DNA of 64,000 bases from CAYFSS01 sp964345975 (lineage in GTDB: Bacteria > Bacillota > Clostridia > Saccharofermentanales > Fastidiosipilaceae): positions 23,204 to 87,203 of the forward strand of contig CAYFSS010000006.1 in NCBI GenBank assembly GCA_964345975.1. The letters run 5' to 3'. Each line of letters opens with the position of its first letter. Position 1 is the stretch's first letter. Made by a program: the position numbers and the translations under genes. Of this stretch, positions 34,908 to 43,579 are shown piece after piece. The notes below the pieces were generated by a model. The model was given only the letters and a program-made list of their open reading frames with translations. It had not been told where the DNA came from and did no database searches.

Positions 34908-36168
34908 TTAGTCGCCGAGGTACTTTTGGAGTTCCGCTTTGCGATCTTCAGCGTTGTCAGGTGTGATGATCTTCGCACCGGAGTCGATGAATTCGTCGAG
35001 TTCTTCGCCCTGGAGAGCCTTCACAGCAGCTTCAACGGCCTTATAGCCCATACCGTAGGCATCCTGAGCAACGGAGAGCGTTTCATCTCCGGCGAGGATT
35101 GCCTCAGCAGCGGAAAGGTTACCGTCGAAACCGACAAAGATAGTGTCTTTATATGCTTCAACGTCTTTGGCTGCACGAGCGGCACCGATAGCCATGTCGT
35201 CATTGTTGGCGACGATAATTGCGATACCTTCAGGGAACTTCTGGATGATAGCTTCCATTGAGGTTACGGCCTTGTCAGCAACAGCGTCAGCATATTGGAT
35301 TTCGTCGACGAGGAATTCGCCGCCGGCTTCTTCAATACCTGTTTGATAGCCTTCGAGACGATCGGATGCCGTTGAGTCGCCCTGGACCCCTGAAATAGCA
35401 ATAGCCTGGATCTCTTCCCAACCTGCTGCTTCAGCGGCTTCTACAGCTGCGATACCCCCGAGTTTAGCAGCTTCGAGATTACCGGTTCCAACGAAGGAAA
35501 GGATCTTGTCAGATTCGATTCTCGTGTCAACAGCGATGATGGGTTTGTCTGAATCTTTGATGAGGTTAGCAACCATGTCAGCTTGGAGAGGAGAGATGAC
35601 ATAAGCATCGTACTCATCTGAACTGAGGTCGGTTTCAATGAGGTTCAACTGATCGTCATAAGCAGTTTCTGAAGGAGCACCCTTAACGCTGACCGTGACA
35701 TTCGGGTTGTCTGCCATATATGCAAGGGCACCGGCTTCGACATAGCCCCAATACTCAGAAGCAGTGGTCTTCAAGATAACATCGATGTGATATTCTTTGT
35801 CGCTTGCAACGGCAGGTTCTTCTTCGTCCTCTTCCGTCTCTGCTTCTTCATCTTCAGCAGTTGTAGCATCTGCCTCGGTCTCTTCTGCTTCAGTCGTCTC
35901 TTCAGGAGCTTCCGTTGTGGTTTCCTCAGGAGCCTCTGTTGTNNNNNNNNNNNNNNNNNNNNNNNNNNNNNNNNNNNNNNNNNNNNNNNNNNNNNNNNNN
36001 NNNNNNNNNNNNNNNNNNNNNNNNNNNNNNNNNNNNNNNNNNTTCCGGAGCCTCTGTCGTGGTGGCTTCCGGCTTTTTTGCCGTAGGTGCACAAGCGGTA
36101 ATCATAAGAACCATGATGAGGGACAGGCTGATCGCCAAGATCCGTTTTACTTTCGTCTTCACGTTCAC
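34908..36168 (-). CDS. Ribose/inositol-type binding lipoprotein, interrupted by an assembly gap
   Basis: Two pieces of one gene. 36168-36043 encodes MNVKTKVKRILAISLSLIMV... with lipobox MITAC (Cys about 26) and the start of a Thr/Glu/Ala/Pro repeat. After the 100-N gap the repeat (TTEAPEE units) continues into acidic sequence and then the RbsB-like fold (YHIDVILKTTASEYWGYVEAGALA, ISPLQADMVANLIK, ANNDDMAIGAARA) to 34908. The pieces are out of frame across exactly 100 N, which shows that the gap length is arbitrary. The repeat would act as a stalk between lipid anchor and binding domain. Ligand probably a cyclitol or pentose, from context. Confidence 0.88.
35943..36042. other. Assembly gap (100 N) in the stalk repeat of the binding lipoprotein
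   Basis: Flanked by (ACC)ACGGAAGCTCCTGAGGAA-type units encoding TTEAPEE on both sides. Confidence 0.95.
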
Positions 36169-36390
36169 TTTCCTTTCGTTTTGCCGAACTCCAAAGAACT
36201 CGGGTCAATTGAATATGCTTCTCTTCTATATTCCAGCAAGTCTCGATCTGCTCACGAAAACTTGCCTGAAATCTTTTGTATATCTTAACTTCTTTAGCGT
36301 TCAAAAGATAATCTCGATTTGTTCAAATAGGACTTATCAACGCTAAACAGGGCTACGTTTCCACTAAACTTCTATTTCGATCCGATGAAT

Positions 36391-37425
36391 CTACTTCTCT
36401 AGCCTTGCGCGAATCTCAGACAACTCAACCGGACGCCCTTCACGCATCGACACTGTGCAAGCTTCAGCGATGAGCGCTGCTGCCGTGCCGTCATAGACAT
36501 CGGGACCGGTCATCTCACCGTTCTTCAAGCCTTCGAAGAACGCCAAGAGCTCATTGACATAAGCTTCATTGAAACGCTCTAGGAAATCCTGCGAACATTC
36601 ACGTCTGATCCCTGTAGAATCCATGATCTCCATGTGATTGCTCTGCGGCACGGATGCAATGCGCAAGGTTTCTTTTGCTCCAAGAATTTCGGTTTCCACA
36701 TTATAACCATGGGGAGCCGTCCGCCCCGCAAAGAAGAACCCCATCGTCCCATCTTCAAATTCCATGAGACAGGAAGCATTGTCGTAATCGTTGAACTCAG
36801 CGAAACCGGGTTCTACAAAGTTCTCACCTATAGAATGAACCAACGTCGGCTCACTACCCAAAAGCCATCTCGCTAAATCGATGTCATGGACCGCCATATC
36901 AAAGAAGATCCCTCCGGATCCTTGACTGAAGCGCAATGCTTCGTTGATCCCACCGATCGGGTCTTGGCTATAGCCTCTAAACAGAACTACACGGCCTAAA
37001 CTCCCATTGATGAGTCTCTCTTTGGCTGCGAGATAGCTGGGGTCATAGCGCCGCATGAAGCCCAAGAAGAAATGAAGATCCGGATGGGCTTCAACAATGG
37101 CTTCAGCTTCCAGACATTTTGCAAGATTCGTGCTCAGCGGTTTCTCACAGAAAACGTGCTTCCCGGCTTCAAAACAAAGACGGAGATGGTCTACGTGTTG
37201 ATCAGAAGGGGAAACGATCACAATCGCATCTATTTCATCAACAGCCAGCATCTCTTCTAATTGTGTAAAGACGAGAGGAACATCAAGCTCATTGGCAACG
37301 ACCTTAGCCCAGGCTTCATTGATATCACAAACAGCATGAAGGCTAACGCCGGGAATGCGTAGCGCCAAATTCTTCGCATGTTGATAGCCTAAACGGCCCA
37401 AACCAAGACATCCGACTTTAATCAT
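36391..37425 (-). CDS. Gfo/Idh/MocA dehydrogenase, inositol 2-dehydrogenase-like
   Basis: 344 residues. NAD-binding GLGRLGYQHAKNL at the N-terminus, the conserved VFCEKPLS with the catalytic-region Lys (about residue 97), GFMRRYDPSY, and DMAVHDIDLARWLLG holding the Asp and His expected in inositol dehydrogenases. The start at 37425 follows AAGGGA. It leads the ribose-type ABC operon and shares its operator sequence with the iolG promoter at 61 kb. Likely oxidises myo-, scyllo- or another inositol to an inosose; the isomer is not predictable. Confidence 0.85.
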   Translation of the reverse strand: MIKVGCLGLGRLGYQHAKNLALRIPGVSLHAVCDINEAWAKVVANELDVPLVFTQLEEMLAVDEIDAIVIVSPSDQHVDHLRLCFEAGKHVFCEKPLSTNLAKCLEAEAIVEAHPDLHFFLGFMRRYDPSYLAAKERLINGSLGRVVLFRGYSQDPIGGINEALRFSQGSGGIFFDMAVHDIDLARWLLGSEPTLVHSIGENFVEPGFAEFNDYDNASCLMEFEDGTMGFFFAGRTAPHGYNVETEILGAKETLRIASVPQSNHMEIMDSTGIRRECSQDFLERFNEAYVNELLAFFEGLKNGEMTGPDVYDGTAAALIAEACTVSMREGRPVELSEIRARLEK

Positions 37426-37502
37426 TTCTAGTCCCTTCAAGCACATTGTGTGCTTTCAATTTTTATCCAATCGTTCATTTCATACTGCTTGAGCAGCGTA
37501 CG

Positions 37503-37518
37503 TTGAAAACGTTTGCAA
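37503..37518. promoter_or_regulatory. LacI-type operator upstream of the IolG-like gene
   Basis: TTGAAAACGTTTGCAA, a near-palindrome with central CG. It matches 14 of 16 positions of the site at 61051-61066. It lies just downstream of the -10 region, about 80 bp before the start codon. Confidence 0.78.
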
Positions 37519-37523
37519 TAGGA

Positions 37524-37552
37524 ACAATATACAAGCTTCATTAACTTGTCAA
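37524..37552 (-). promoter_or_regulatory. Promoter of the IolG-like/ABC operon
   Basis: TTGACA (plus-strand 37547-37552), 17-bp spacer, TATTGT (37524-37529); a TATATT is available at 15-bp spacing. The operator follows directly. Confidence 0.7.
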
Positions 37553-37654
37553 ATGACATAAAAGAAGATCTCTATATCGTCAATTATTGATCAATTTGAC
37601 AGGAGGGTGGTTGGGGCTTTTGTTTGAAATAGGCTAGGTAGTGGTCTTTCGGAC

Positions 37655-38085
37655 CTAAAATTTCATAAGTGCATCCAGACTGAGATTGATCGAAGATGCA
37701 AAGAAATTCTCGGGGCCAGTTTTTTGCATCGTAGGCTTGGGCATTCGCCATAGTGTCAGCGGTGAGTGGAATTTGACCCGAGAGAATGTTGCGCAGTTCA
37801 GCGACTGCTGTTCTGCCAGAGCGGAGCACTCCATTTCAACCACCAAGCAACCCTCATTTATCCTTGTATTCAACGATGTAGATCGGGTACAGCTTCGTGA
37901 TCGATTCGAATTGAGCGACGTGATAGACCTTATGTTTTATTGCGAAGTGGTCAATGTTTCTCACAAAAAAGCATCGACGCATCGTTTAGAAAGCTTGAGG
38001 TTAGTCTTTCATGCCCGGGCATGATGACGGCCCCGGGATTCTCGTCAAACTCCAGAATCGGGAACTCATTCTTGATGATGCTCGT
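37655..38085 (-). pseudogene. Decayed nucleoside phosphorylase (PNP/UDP family)
   Basis: Recognisable pieces, in order on the minus strand: SIIKNEFPILEFDENPGAVIMPGHE (family N-terminus; its start codon position now reads ACG at 38085), then out of frame HKVYHVAQFESITKLYPIYIVEYKDK, stop, then GCLVVEMECSALA, a shift into AVAELRN.. DTMANAQAYDAKNW, and a shift back to LSLDALMKF. About 100 central codons are missing. The MECSAL box is the phosphorylase active-site signature. Start loss, several frameshifts, a stop and an internal deletion make it clearly non-functional. An ORF caller sees only meaningless fragments here. Confidence 0.82.
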
Positions 38086-38222
38086 TGTGGTATGGACCTC
38101 TACACTATGGCACTTCTGTTTGTCGTGGATCTTACATTATTGATGGGTATCGAGGACCTGATCGTATATTTGTGCCGGTGATATGCAACGTTCAGCTAAT
38201 GTGGGGAGCATGGAAAGTTAGC

Positions 38223-38251
38223 TTGACATGAAATTGCGCGAGTGGTTTACT
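38223..38251 (+). promoter_or_regulatory. Promoter of the XRE regulator/membrane protein pair
   Basis: TTGACA (38223-38228), 17-bp spacer, TTTACT (38246-38251). The inverted-repeat operator follows 5 bp later. Confidence 0.7.
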
Positions 38252-38256
38252 GTTTA

Positions 38257-38274
38257 TGGAAAGCACGCTTTCCA
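38257..38274. promoter_or_regulatory. Operator of the XRE regulator
   Basis: TGGAAAGC-AC-GCTTTCCA, a perfect 8-bp inverted repeat with a 2-bp centre at the expected transcription start, 29 bp before the XRE gene. Autoregulation is the simplest reading. Confidence 0.75.
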
Positions 38275-38302
38275 TTGCTGGTTGATGTGAGAGAAGGCTT
38301 GA

Positions 38303-38521
38303 ATGAAGAATAAACTTGAAGAGTTACGAAAACAGATGGGCATCAAGCAAGAAGATTTGGCCAATGACCTTGAAGTATCAAGGCAGACCATCGGATCCTT
38401 GGAGAATGGTCGATACAATCCGTCGATTCTCTTGGCTTTCAAGATTGCTCGGTACTTCGGCTTGACCATAGAAGAGATCTTCATCTATGAGGAGGATGAG
38501 GGGGATAAAGATGAATCGTAA
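38303..38521 (+). CDS. Small XRE-family (Cro/CI) regulator
   Basis: 72 residues, essentially one helix-turn-helix: LEELRKQMGIKQEDLANDLEVSRQTIGSLENGRYNPSILLAFKIARYFGLTIEEIF, then an acidic end. This matches the YozG/YgzD-like small regulators usually paired with a membrane protein. GAAGG precedes the ATG. It overlaps the next gene by 11 nt. Probably represses its own two-gene operon through the dyad at 38257. Confidence 0.92.
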   Translation: MKNKLEELRKQMGIKQEDLANDLEVSRQTIGSLENGRYNPSILLAFKIARYFGLTIEEIFIYEEDEGDKDES

Positions 38522-38990
38522 GAGTCATAGGGACCTCAAGAGCTATAAAAGTCTGAAGAGTACTGAAAGCAAAGGGAAGTACATTACGTTGATCGCAGGC
38601 ATACTAACTCTGGCAATCGGACTATATTTCATCAAGATGCTCGATGATCCACAAGGCGTCATGAGAACATTGCCCTATATTCTTGTCGGCTTAGGTTCCG
38701 GTTTATTCGGTCATGGGATGGGTGAAATCATCTCCGATCGTGTACTTCACAACTCACCGGAGGTAAAGCGTCAGATGGATATTACGCATAATGACGAGCG
38801 GAATATCACAATACAGAACATGGCCAAGAGCAAAGCCTTCGATATGATGACGTTTGTCCTTGCCGCTCTCATGCTTTCGTTTGCCCTTATGCAAGTAGAC
38901 CTTAAGATTACTCTCTTGCTTGTTTTTGTGTATCTGATCATCCATGGGGTTGCTCTGTACTATCGCATCAAATTGGATAAAGAGATGTGA
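38511..38990 (+). CDS. Membrane protein partnered with the XRE regulator
   Basis: 159 residues with four predicted transmembrane helices (about 23-41, 53-70, 106-123, 128-146). The cytoplasmic loop THNDERNITIQNMAKSKAFDMM resembles the DERN...KA motif of DUF2178/DUF6442-like proteins commonly found behind small XRE genes. The start at 38511 overlaps the regulator's stop region. Function unknown for the family. Confidence 0.8.
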   Translation: MNRKSHRDLKSYKSLKSTESKGKYITLIAGILTLAIGLYFIKMLDDPQGVMRTLPYILVGLGSGLFGHGMGEIISDRVLHNSPEVKRQMDITHNDERNITIQNMAKSKAFDMMTFVLAALMLSFALMQVDLKITLLLVFVYLIIHGVALYYRIKLDKEM

Positions 38991-39151
38991 GATGTTCGTG
39001 GGACGGGATCGAGTCTGGAAGCCGCGGTGGATCTCATCTCTTTCATAGTCTTAATTTGTAGGTTCACCGTCGGTTTCACTTCTCTCCGCCGAATCTGCGA
39101 AACGGATCGAGCCCTATGCTACAATCGTTCACTTTAGAAGAGGGGTTTCGT

Positions 39152-40276
39152 ATGTCCATCCACATCTACCAAATTGAGTCCTACGATATAGAGCGCATCT
39201 ACACTGCAATCGAAGAGATGTTCGAAGATTTGACAATGCCTCTTGAGAACAAGCACGTCGTTCTTAAGGTCAATCTCGTCAGAAAAGCCCCTCCCGAACT
39301 CGCGGTCACTACACATCCTACAGTTGTAGAAGCAACTGCGAAATATTTCGTGCAAAGAGGCGCACGCGTCACCATCGCCGACAGTCCCGGAGGACCTAAT
39401 CACAAAGGGCAACTCATAAGCAGTTACGAGATGACCGGTATGAAACAAGCCGCTTTAAACAGTCAGGCGGAGCTCAATCTGTCTTTCGATAGCAGGAATG
39501 TCGCTCCTAAAAACGCACGAACCATTCACGAATTCCCTGTCCTCAAAGTGTTCCTTGAAGCCGACCTTCTCATTAATCTGGCAAAACTAAAGACCCATGC
39601 CATCATGACCTATACCGGAGCTTTGAAGAACCTCTACGGAGTCATTTCAGGTCTTACAAAAGCCGCTCACCATTTCAGGCTACAGGAACCGCTCCCATTC
39701 GCAGAGCATCTCGTCGAAGTCGCCGAGTTCATCAAGCCGGACTACCACATCATCGACGGGATCCAAGCCATGGAAGGCAATGGACCCGGCGGTGGAGATC
39801 CTCGAGAATGCGGTGTCCTTCTAGGCGGAAAGAACCCTCATGCATTAGATCATACCGCCTGCCTGATCGCCGGCATCCCTTTAGACAAAGTTCCGACACT
39901 CATAATTGCCAAACAAAGAGCACTGTATCAGGAATACGAAATCCCGAAAGAAATCCAACCTGTCAGCCGTCCTTTTGTGCTGCCTGATTCCCTCAATGTA
40001 ACGTTTCTTCCCGGCTGGTTGCCCAAGCCCGTGCGTCAGGTCATCCTTCGCCGGCTACGTCCTCTTCCCCGCTTCGAGCAAGATAAGTGCATCGGTTGTC
40101 GTCGTTGTGAGAAGATCTGTCCTGCAGATGTCATCACGATGATTGACGGAAAAGCACACCACACGACGAAGGGTTGCATCAGCTGTTTCTGCTGCTCCGA
40201 GGTCTGTCCCGTCAAAGCGATCGGAACGTATCGTCCACTCCTTGCGCGCATCATGGAGAGCAAAAAATCTCACTAA
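39152..40276 (+). CDS. DUF362 protein with two C-terminal 4Fe-4S clusters
   Basis: 374 residues. The N-terminal DUF362 domain (HVVLKVNLVRKAPPELAVTTHPTVVEA, IADSPGGPNHKG, INLAKLKTHAIMTYTGALKNLYG, DGIQAMEGNGPGGGDPRECG) spans about residues 25-285. The C-terminal ferredoxin domain has CIGCRRCEKICP and CISCFCCSEVCP, each able to bind one 4Fe-4S cluster. The start at 39152 follows AGAGGGG. Cytoplasmic; role in the family is unknown, presumed electron transfer. No redox partner nearby. Confidence 0.9.
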   Translation: MSIHIYQIESYDIERIYTAIEEMFEDLTMPLENKHVVLKVNLVRKAPPELAVTTHPTVVEATAKYFVQRGARVTIADSPGGPNHKGQLISSYEMTGMKQAALNSQAELNLSFDSRNVAPKNARTIHEFPVLKVFLEADLLINLAKLKTHAIMTYTGALKNLYGVISGLTKAAHHFRLQEPLPFAEHLVEVAEFIKPDYHIIDGIQAMEGNGPGGGDPRECGVLLGGKNPHALDHTACLIAGIPLDKVPTLIIAKQRALYQEYEIPKEIQPVSRPFVLPDSLNVTFLPGWLPKPVRQVILRRLRPLPRFEQDKCIGCRRCEKICPADVITMIDGKAHHTTKGCISCFCCSEVCPVKAIGTYRPLLARIMESKKSH

Positions 40277-40995
40277 TATTGCAGGGTGAAACAGGATGCT
40301 GAGGAGCTTTCGTGGAACCGGGTCAAAAATTCAGTTTTATTAGAAAAATCATTGAGAAATCATAGGAACGAGCGAAATTTCGATAGGGATCGTCCATTTC
40401 TCGCTCCTTTTGCAAATAAAGTTGTAAAACTGTCCGGGNNNNNNNNNNNNNNNNNNNNNNNNNNNNNNNNNNNNNNNNNNNNNNNNNNNNNNNNNNNNNN
40501 NNNNNNNNNNNNNNNNNNNNNNNNNNNNNNNNNNNNNNGATCGTCCATTTCTCGCTCCTTTTGCAAATAAAGTTGTAAAACTGTCCGGGTATGCGATGAG
40601 GCATTGGGGAACCGAGTCAAAAATGCAGGTTTATTATAAAAATTATTGAGATATCCAGATAACAGGCGGAATTTCGATAGGGATCATCCATTTCTCGCTT
40701 CTTTCACAAATAAAGTTGTAAAACTGTCTGAGTATGCGATGAGGCATTGGGGAACCAAGGCAAAAATGCAGGTTTATTATAAAAATTGTTGAGAGATCCA
40801 AGGAACGGGCGAAATTTCGATAGGGATCGCCCATTTCTCGTTCCTTTTGCAAATAAAGTTGTAAAACTGCCCGGGTATGCCCTGAACGGTAAACCCGAAG
40901 CTCTGACGTTGGCTAGACCTGTAACCATCAACCTCCGCCGGCAAAATTCAAGCTGAGATGATGAATATCAAATAAAGTTGCTTTTTTGCACAACC
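40277..40995. repeat. 143-bp tandem repeat array, four or more copies, with an assembly gap
   Basis: The box GATCGTCCATTTCTCGCTCC recurs at about 40388, 40539, 40682 and 40825; the last three are exactly 143 bp apart. Each unit also has GCAAATAAAGTTGTAAAACT, TATGCGATGAGGCATTGGGG and GGTTTATTATAAAAATT, and the dyad CGAAATTTCG. The first interval is broken by the 100-N gap, so copy number is a minimum. Short frames across it are not protein-like. It fills the whole space between two genes. Confidence 0.9.
40439..40538. other. Assembly gap (100 N) in the 143-bp repeat array
   Basis: The same sequence (TCCATTTCTCGCTCCTTTTG and onward to TGTCCGGG) flanks both sides. Confidence 0.95.
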
Positions 40996-41880
40996 CTACG
41001 TCATGCCCGCCATCTCTACCGCATTCTCATGAACTAAGTACCTAACCTCCCCGGTAAGAACATTCAGCTTCGTGATCATCTTGTTTTGCCCGAAGAAAAC
41101 ATCATCGCCAAGCGTCGCAATGCTAGTTGCAGGCGAAATAGATATATTCCACTCTCTATCAATATCGATGCTTCCGTCAGTGTAGAGCTGAAACAAAATG
41201 GATCTCTCTGTAGGCGCCCAATCGCTATCCTCGACCTCTTCATGATCAGACCCTACAACCCCTGTAACCACGAGCATATAGCCAAGATTATTCTCATAAC
41301 GACCTATGTATCTATAAGATGAATACTCTGAAGAAATAGAATTATCATACATCGTAGTCACTCTATAATTCTTATTGAACCTAACGACCTTGAACAATCC
41401 CTGACCTGAATGCATCACATTCGAAACAGCAAAGATAAAATCACCACAATCGAACATATCGCAAAAATATCCACCCATAAAAACATCGCCCACTTCAGAA
41501 AACAAAGGGCTTGCGTTATCCACACTTTTTAGATCATCTAAATCATCCGCATTCCCTCTACTTTGCTGGCTTAGCAAACTGCTAAACTCCCCATGTTCGT
41601 GATTGTCATAGAACCCGTATTGCGTATCAAAGATTTCCGGGACTTGTGGGGTAAACCCATCGCTCATTTCACGATAGAACACAGCACCCTCTATCGTCTT
41701 TACCTCAAGAGGCTCTGTGAAATCCTCGTTACCCAAATTCCAATCACTCTGAACGACATCTCTCTTGTCCTGCGAACTCTTCACCTCAGCACACTCTGCG
41801 CCACAAACTTTAAGTTCACTGACAGGTTTCCACGCTACAGCATCTACACTCACAAAAGCCCCCTCTACCCCATCGACCAA
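40996..41880 (-). CDS. Hypothetical beta-propeller-like protein, probably lacking its N-terminus
   Basis: 294 residues, not recognised. Repeating short strands such as DVFMGGYFCDMFDCGDFIFAVSN, YRYIGRYENNLGYMLVVTG, ILFQLYTDGSIDIDREWNIS and DDVFFGQNKMITKLNVLTGEV suggest blades of a beta-propeller or DUF5050-like fold. There is no signal peptide and only a weak AGG before the ATG; the frame stays open upstream through the neighbouring terminator without another ATG, consistent with loss of an original 5' end next to the repeat array. Confidence 0.5.
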   Translation of the reverse strand: MVDGVEGAFVSVDAVAWKPVSELKVCGAECAEVKSSQDKRDVVQSDWNLGNEDFTEPLEVKTIEGAVFYREMSDGFTPQVPEIFDTQYGFYDNHEHGEFSSLLSQQSRGNADDLDDLKSVDNASPLFSEVGDVFMGGYFCDMFDCGDFIFAVSNVMHSGQGLFKVVRFNKNYRVTTMYDNSISSEYSSYRYIGRYENNLGYMLVVTGVVGSDHEEVEDSDWAPTERSILFQLYTDGSIDIDREWNISISPATSIATLGDDVFFGQNKMITKLNVLTGEVRYLVHENAVEMAGMT

Positions 41881-41948
41881 GACCTATCCAACAGCAACCG
41901 AATCCATGTCGAGCTATGGTATAGAATCCTTCCCCTTTTCTTTGTAAC

Positions 41949-41987
41949 GAAAAGAAACCCCGATGCCGCACAAACGACACCGAGGTT
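41949..41987 (-). terminator. Terminator of the D-amino-acid catabolic operon
   Basis: On the minus strand a 13-bp stem AACCTCGGTGTCG / CGGCATCGGGGTT (three G-U pairs), loop TTTGTG, then TCTTTT. It lies 36 bp beyond the symporter stop. Confidence 0.82.
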
Positions 41988-42022
41988 CCTGCATGTAAAC
42001 CTCAATAAACGAGGAATAAACT

Positions 42023-43507
42023 CTAGTCTTGAGTGAGCTGAATCGGAGGTGCCGGCTGCTTGCCACGTGAAATCTCGATGGCCGAGACTACAAAGATGAC
42101 GATGAGAGCAACGATACCGCCGGGGACGATAGCACTGAGACCATAGGGGACGTTGAGCGCGAACTGCCAGATAGCCGCCACAGCAGTACCGGCCAAGATG
42201 CCGATGAAGCCGCCGTTATAGGTGACATTCTTGGAGAAGAGACCCGTGACGAAGGCAGCGAACGGACCTGCAGAGCGCAGTGCAAAGGCGGACATCATAA
42301 CCGTGATGATGTTGAGGCCGCTGAGGGCTACAAACATCCCGAAGAGACCGACGATGACCATGACGATGCGAGAGACAAGAACCTCTTTTTTATCGTCGCG
42401 AGCGTTCTTTTTGATATAAGGAACATAGATGTCGTTCACGAACATGGTTGCAGTACCTATCATGTTACCGGAGGCTGAAGAAATCGTAGCAGCAACGACG
42501 CCGGAGAGGACAAGACCCGTCACGATACCGGGTGCGAAGGTCAGCGCAGACTGAGCAAGGGCTGTGTTCTGCGATTGATCCATGAAACCGGGGATGAAGG
42601 TATAAGCAGCCAAACCGATGATCGCAGGAATCATGGCGAAAACCGCTGAGATGATGCCGGCAACAATTGAACCCGTAGTAGCTGACTTACTGTCCTTAGC
42701 CGATGCATAGGTCTGAACGATTTCCTGGCCGGTCGGGAAGGTCATAGAGTACATAGCAACGTAGCCGATAATTGCCGGAATACCGACTTTGAACATACTG
42801 AGGAGATTTGCATTATCTCCCGAATTATCGCCTGCAGTGAAGGTGACTTCTCTTGCTTTATCAAAGAGGTTGGAGATACCACCGACATCAGGGCTGTTGA
42901 CGATGAAGAGCATGGCAACGAACATGCCGATGACGATCGTGAAGACGTGGAGCATGTTGGCCGAAGCAACGGAAACTAGTCCGCCGACCATCGTGTAGAC
43001 AATGACGACGATGGTTGTGATGATGACCGCTTGTCCAAAGTCGAAGCCGGTCAATACGTTGATGATCGATGCTGTAGCAATGATCTGTGCACCTGTCGCC
43101 ATGAAGAGAGCGAGGATCTGGACAACAGCGGTAAAGAAGTGAGCCGGTTTACCGAAGCGCATGCCGATGATCTGGGGCACCGTGTTGGCCGCAGAGCGAC
43201 GGAAATACGAAGCGATGAACGAAACGATGACGAAGCCGATACCGGCAGCGATCACGTACCAAGCAGATGACAAGCCGTCTCTGTACACGTTTTGAGCGAT
43301 ACCGATGGTTGAGGCACCACCGGTGTTGGCGGCGAAGAGCGTTCCTGCCAGGGCGAGGACGCCGAGTGATTTACCTGCCATGAGGAAGTCCTCATTGCTT
43401 TGGGTCGCTTTTTCCTTCTTCTTGCGGGAGGAAGATATAAGGCCGATCGCAACCGTCAATGCCATGTAGAGTAGGATGACGATTAATGCTGTCATTTCTT
43501 TTGACAT
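42023..43507 (-). CDS. Sodium:solute symporter (SSS family)
   Basis: 494 residues, about 13 helices, family length. Typical segments: DFLMAGKSLGVLALAGTLFAANTGGASTIG near the N-terminus, VYTMVGGLVSVASANMLH, and MIPAIIGLAAYTFIPG. The SSS family imports sugars, amino acids, vitamins or nucleosides with Na+. AAGGGA lies 8 nt before the ATG. As the last gene of the D-aminoacylase/DpaL operon it is likely to bring in the amino-acid derivative processed there. Confidence 0.88.
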   Translation of the reverse strand: MSKEMTALIVILLYMALTVAIGLISSSRKKKEKATQSNEDFLMAGKSLGVLALAGTLFAANTGGASTIGIAQNVYRDGLSSAWYVIAAGIGFVIVSFIASYFRRSAANTVPQIIGMRFGKPAHFFTAVVQILALFMATGAQIIATASIINVLTGFDFGQAVIITTIVVIVYTMVGGLVSVASANMLHVFTIVIGMFVAMLFIVNSPDVGGISNLFDKAREVTFTAGDNSGDNANLLSMFKVGIPAIIGYVAMYSMTFPTGQEIVQTYASAKDSKSATTGSIVAGIISAVFAMIPAIIGLAAYTFIPGFMDQSQNTALAQSALTFAPGIVTGLVLSGVVAATISSASGNMIGTATMFVNDIYVPYIKKNARDDKKEVLVSRIVMVIVGLFGMFVALSGLNIITVMMSAFALRSAGPFAAFVTGLFSKNVTYNGGFIGILAGTAVAAIWQFALNVPYGLSAIVPGGIVALIVIFVVSAIEISRGKQPAPPIQLTQD

Positions 43508-43579
43508 AACAATATCCCTTCAATTTCGTAATGTATCTAGAGGTGAGGAGCGAGCAGACCGCCCCTCACCGGATAGACA

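Noticed and set aside
37686..38024. 112-codon plus-strand frame
   Set aside because: It is the antisense shadow of the nucleoside phosphorylase relic, whose minus-strand segments show clear homology.
40323..40931. Several 70-94 codon minus frames in the 143-bp array
   Set aside because: They merely translate the repeat, end at arbitrary points and have no ribosome binding sites; period 143 is not a multiple of three, so each copy changes frame.
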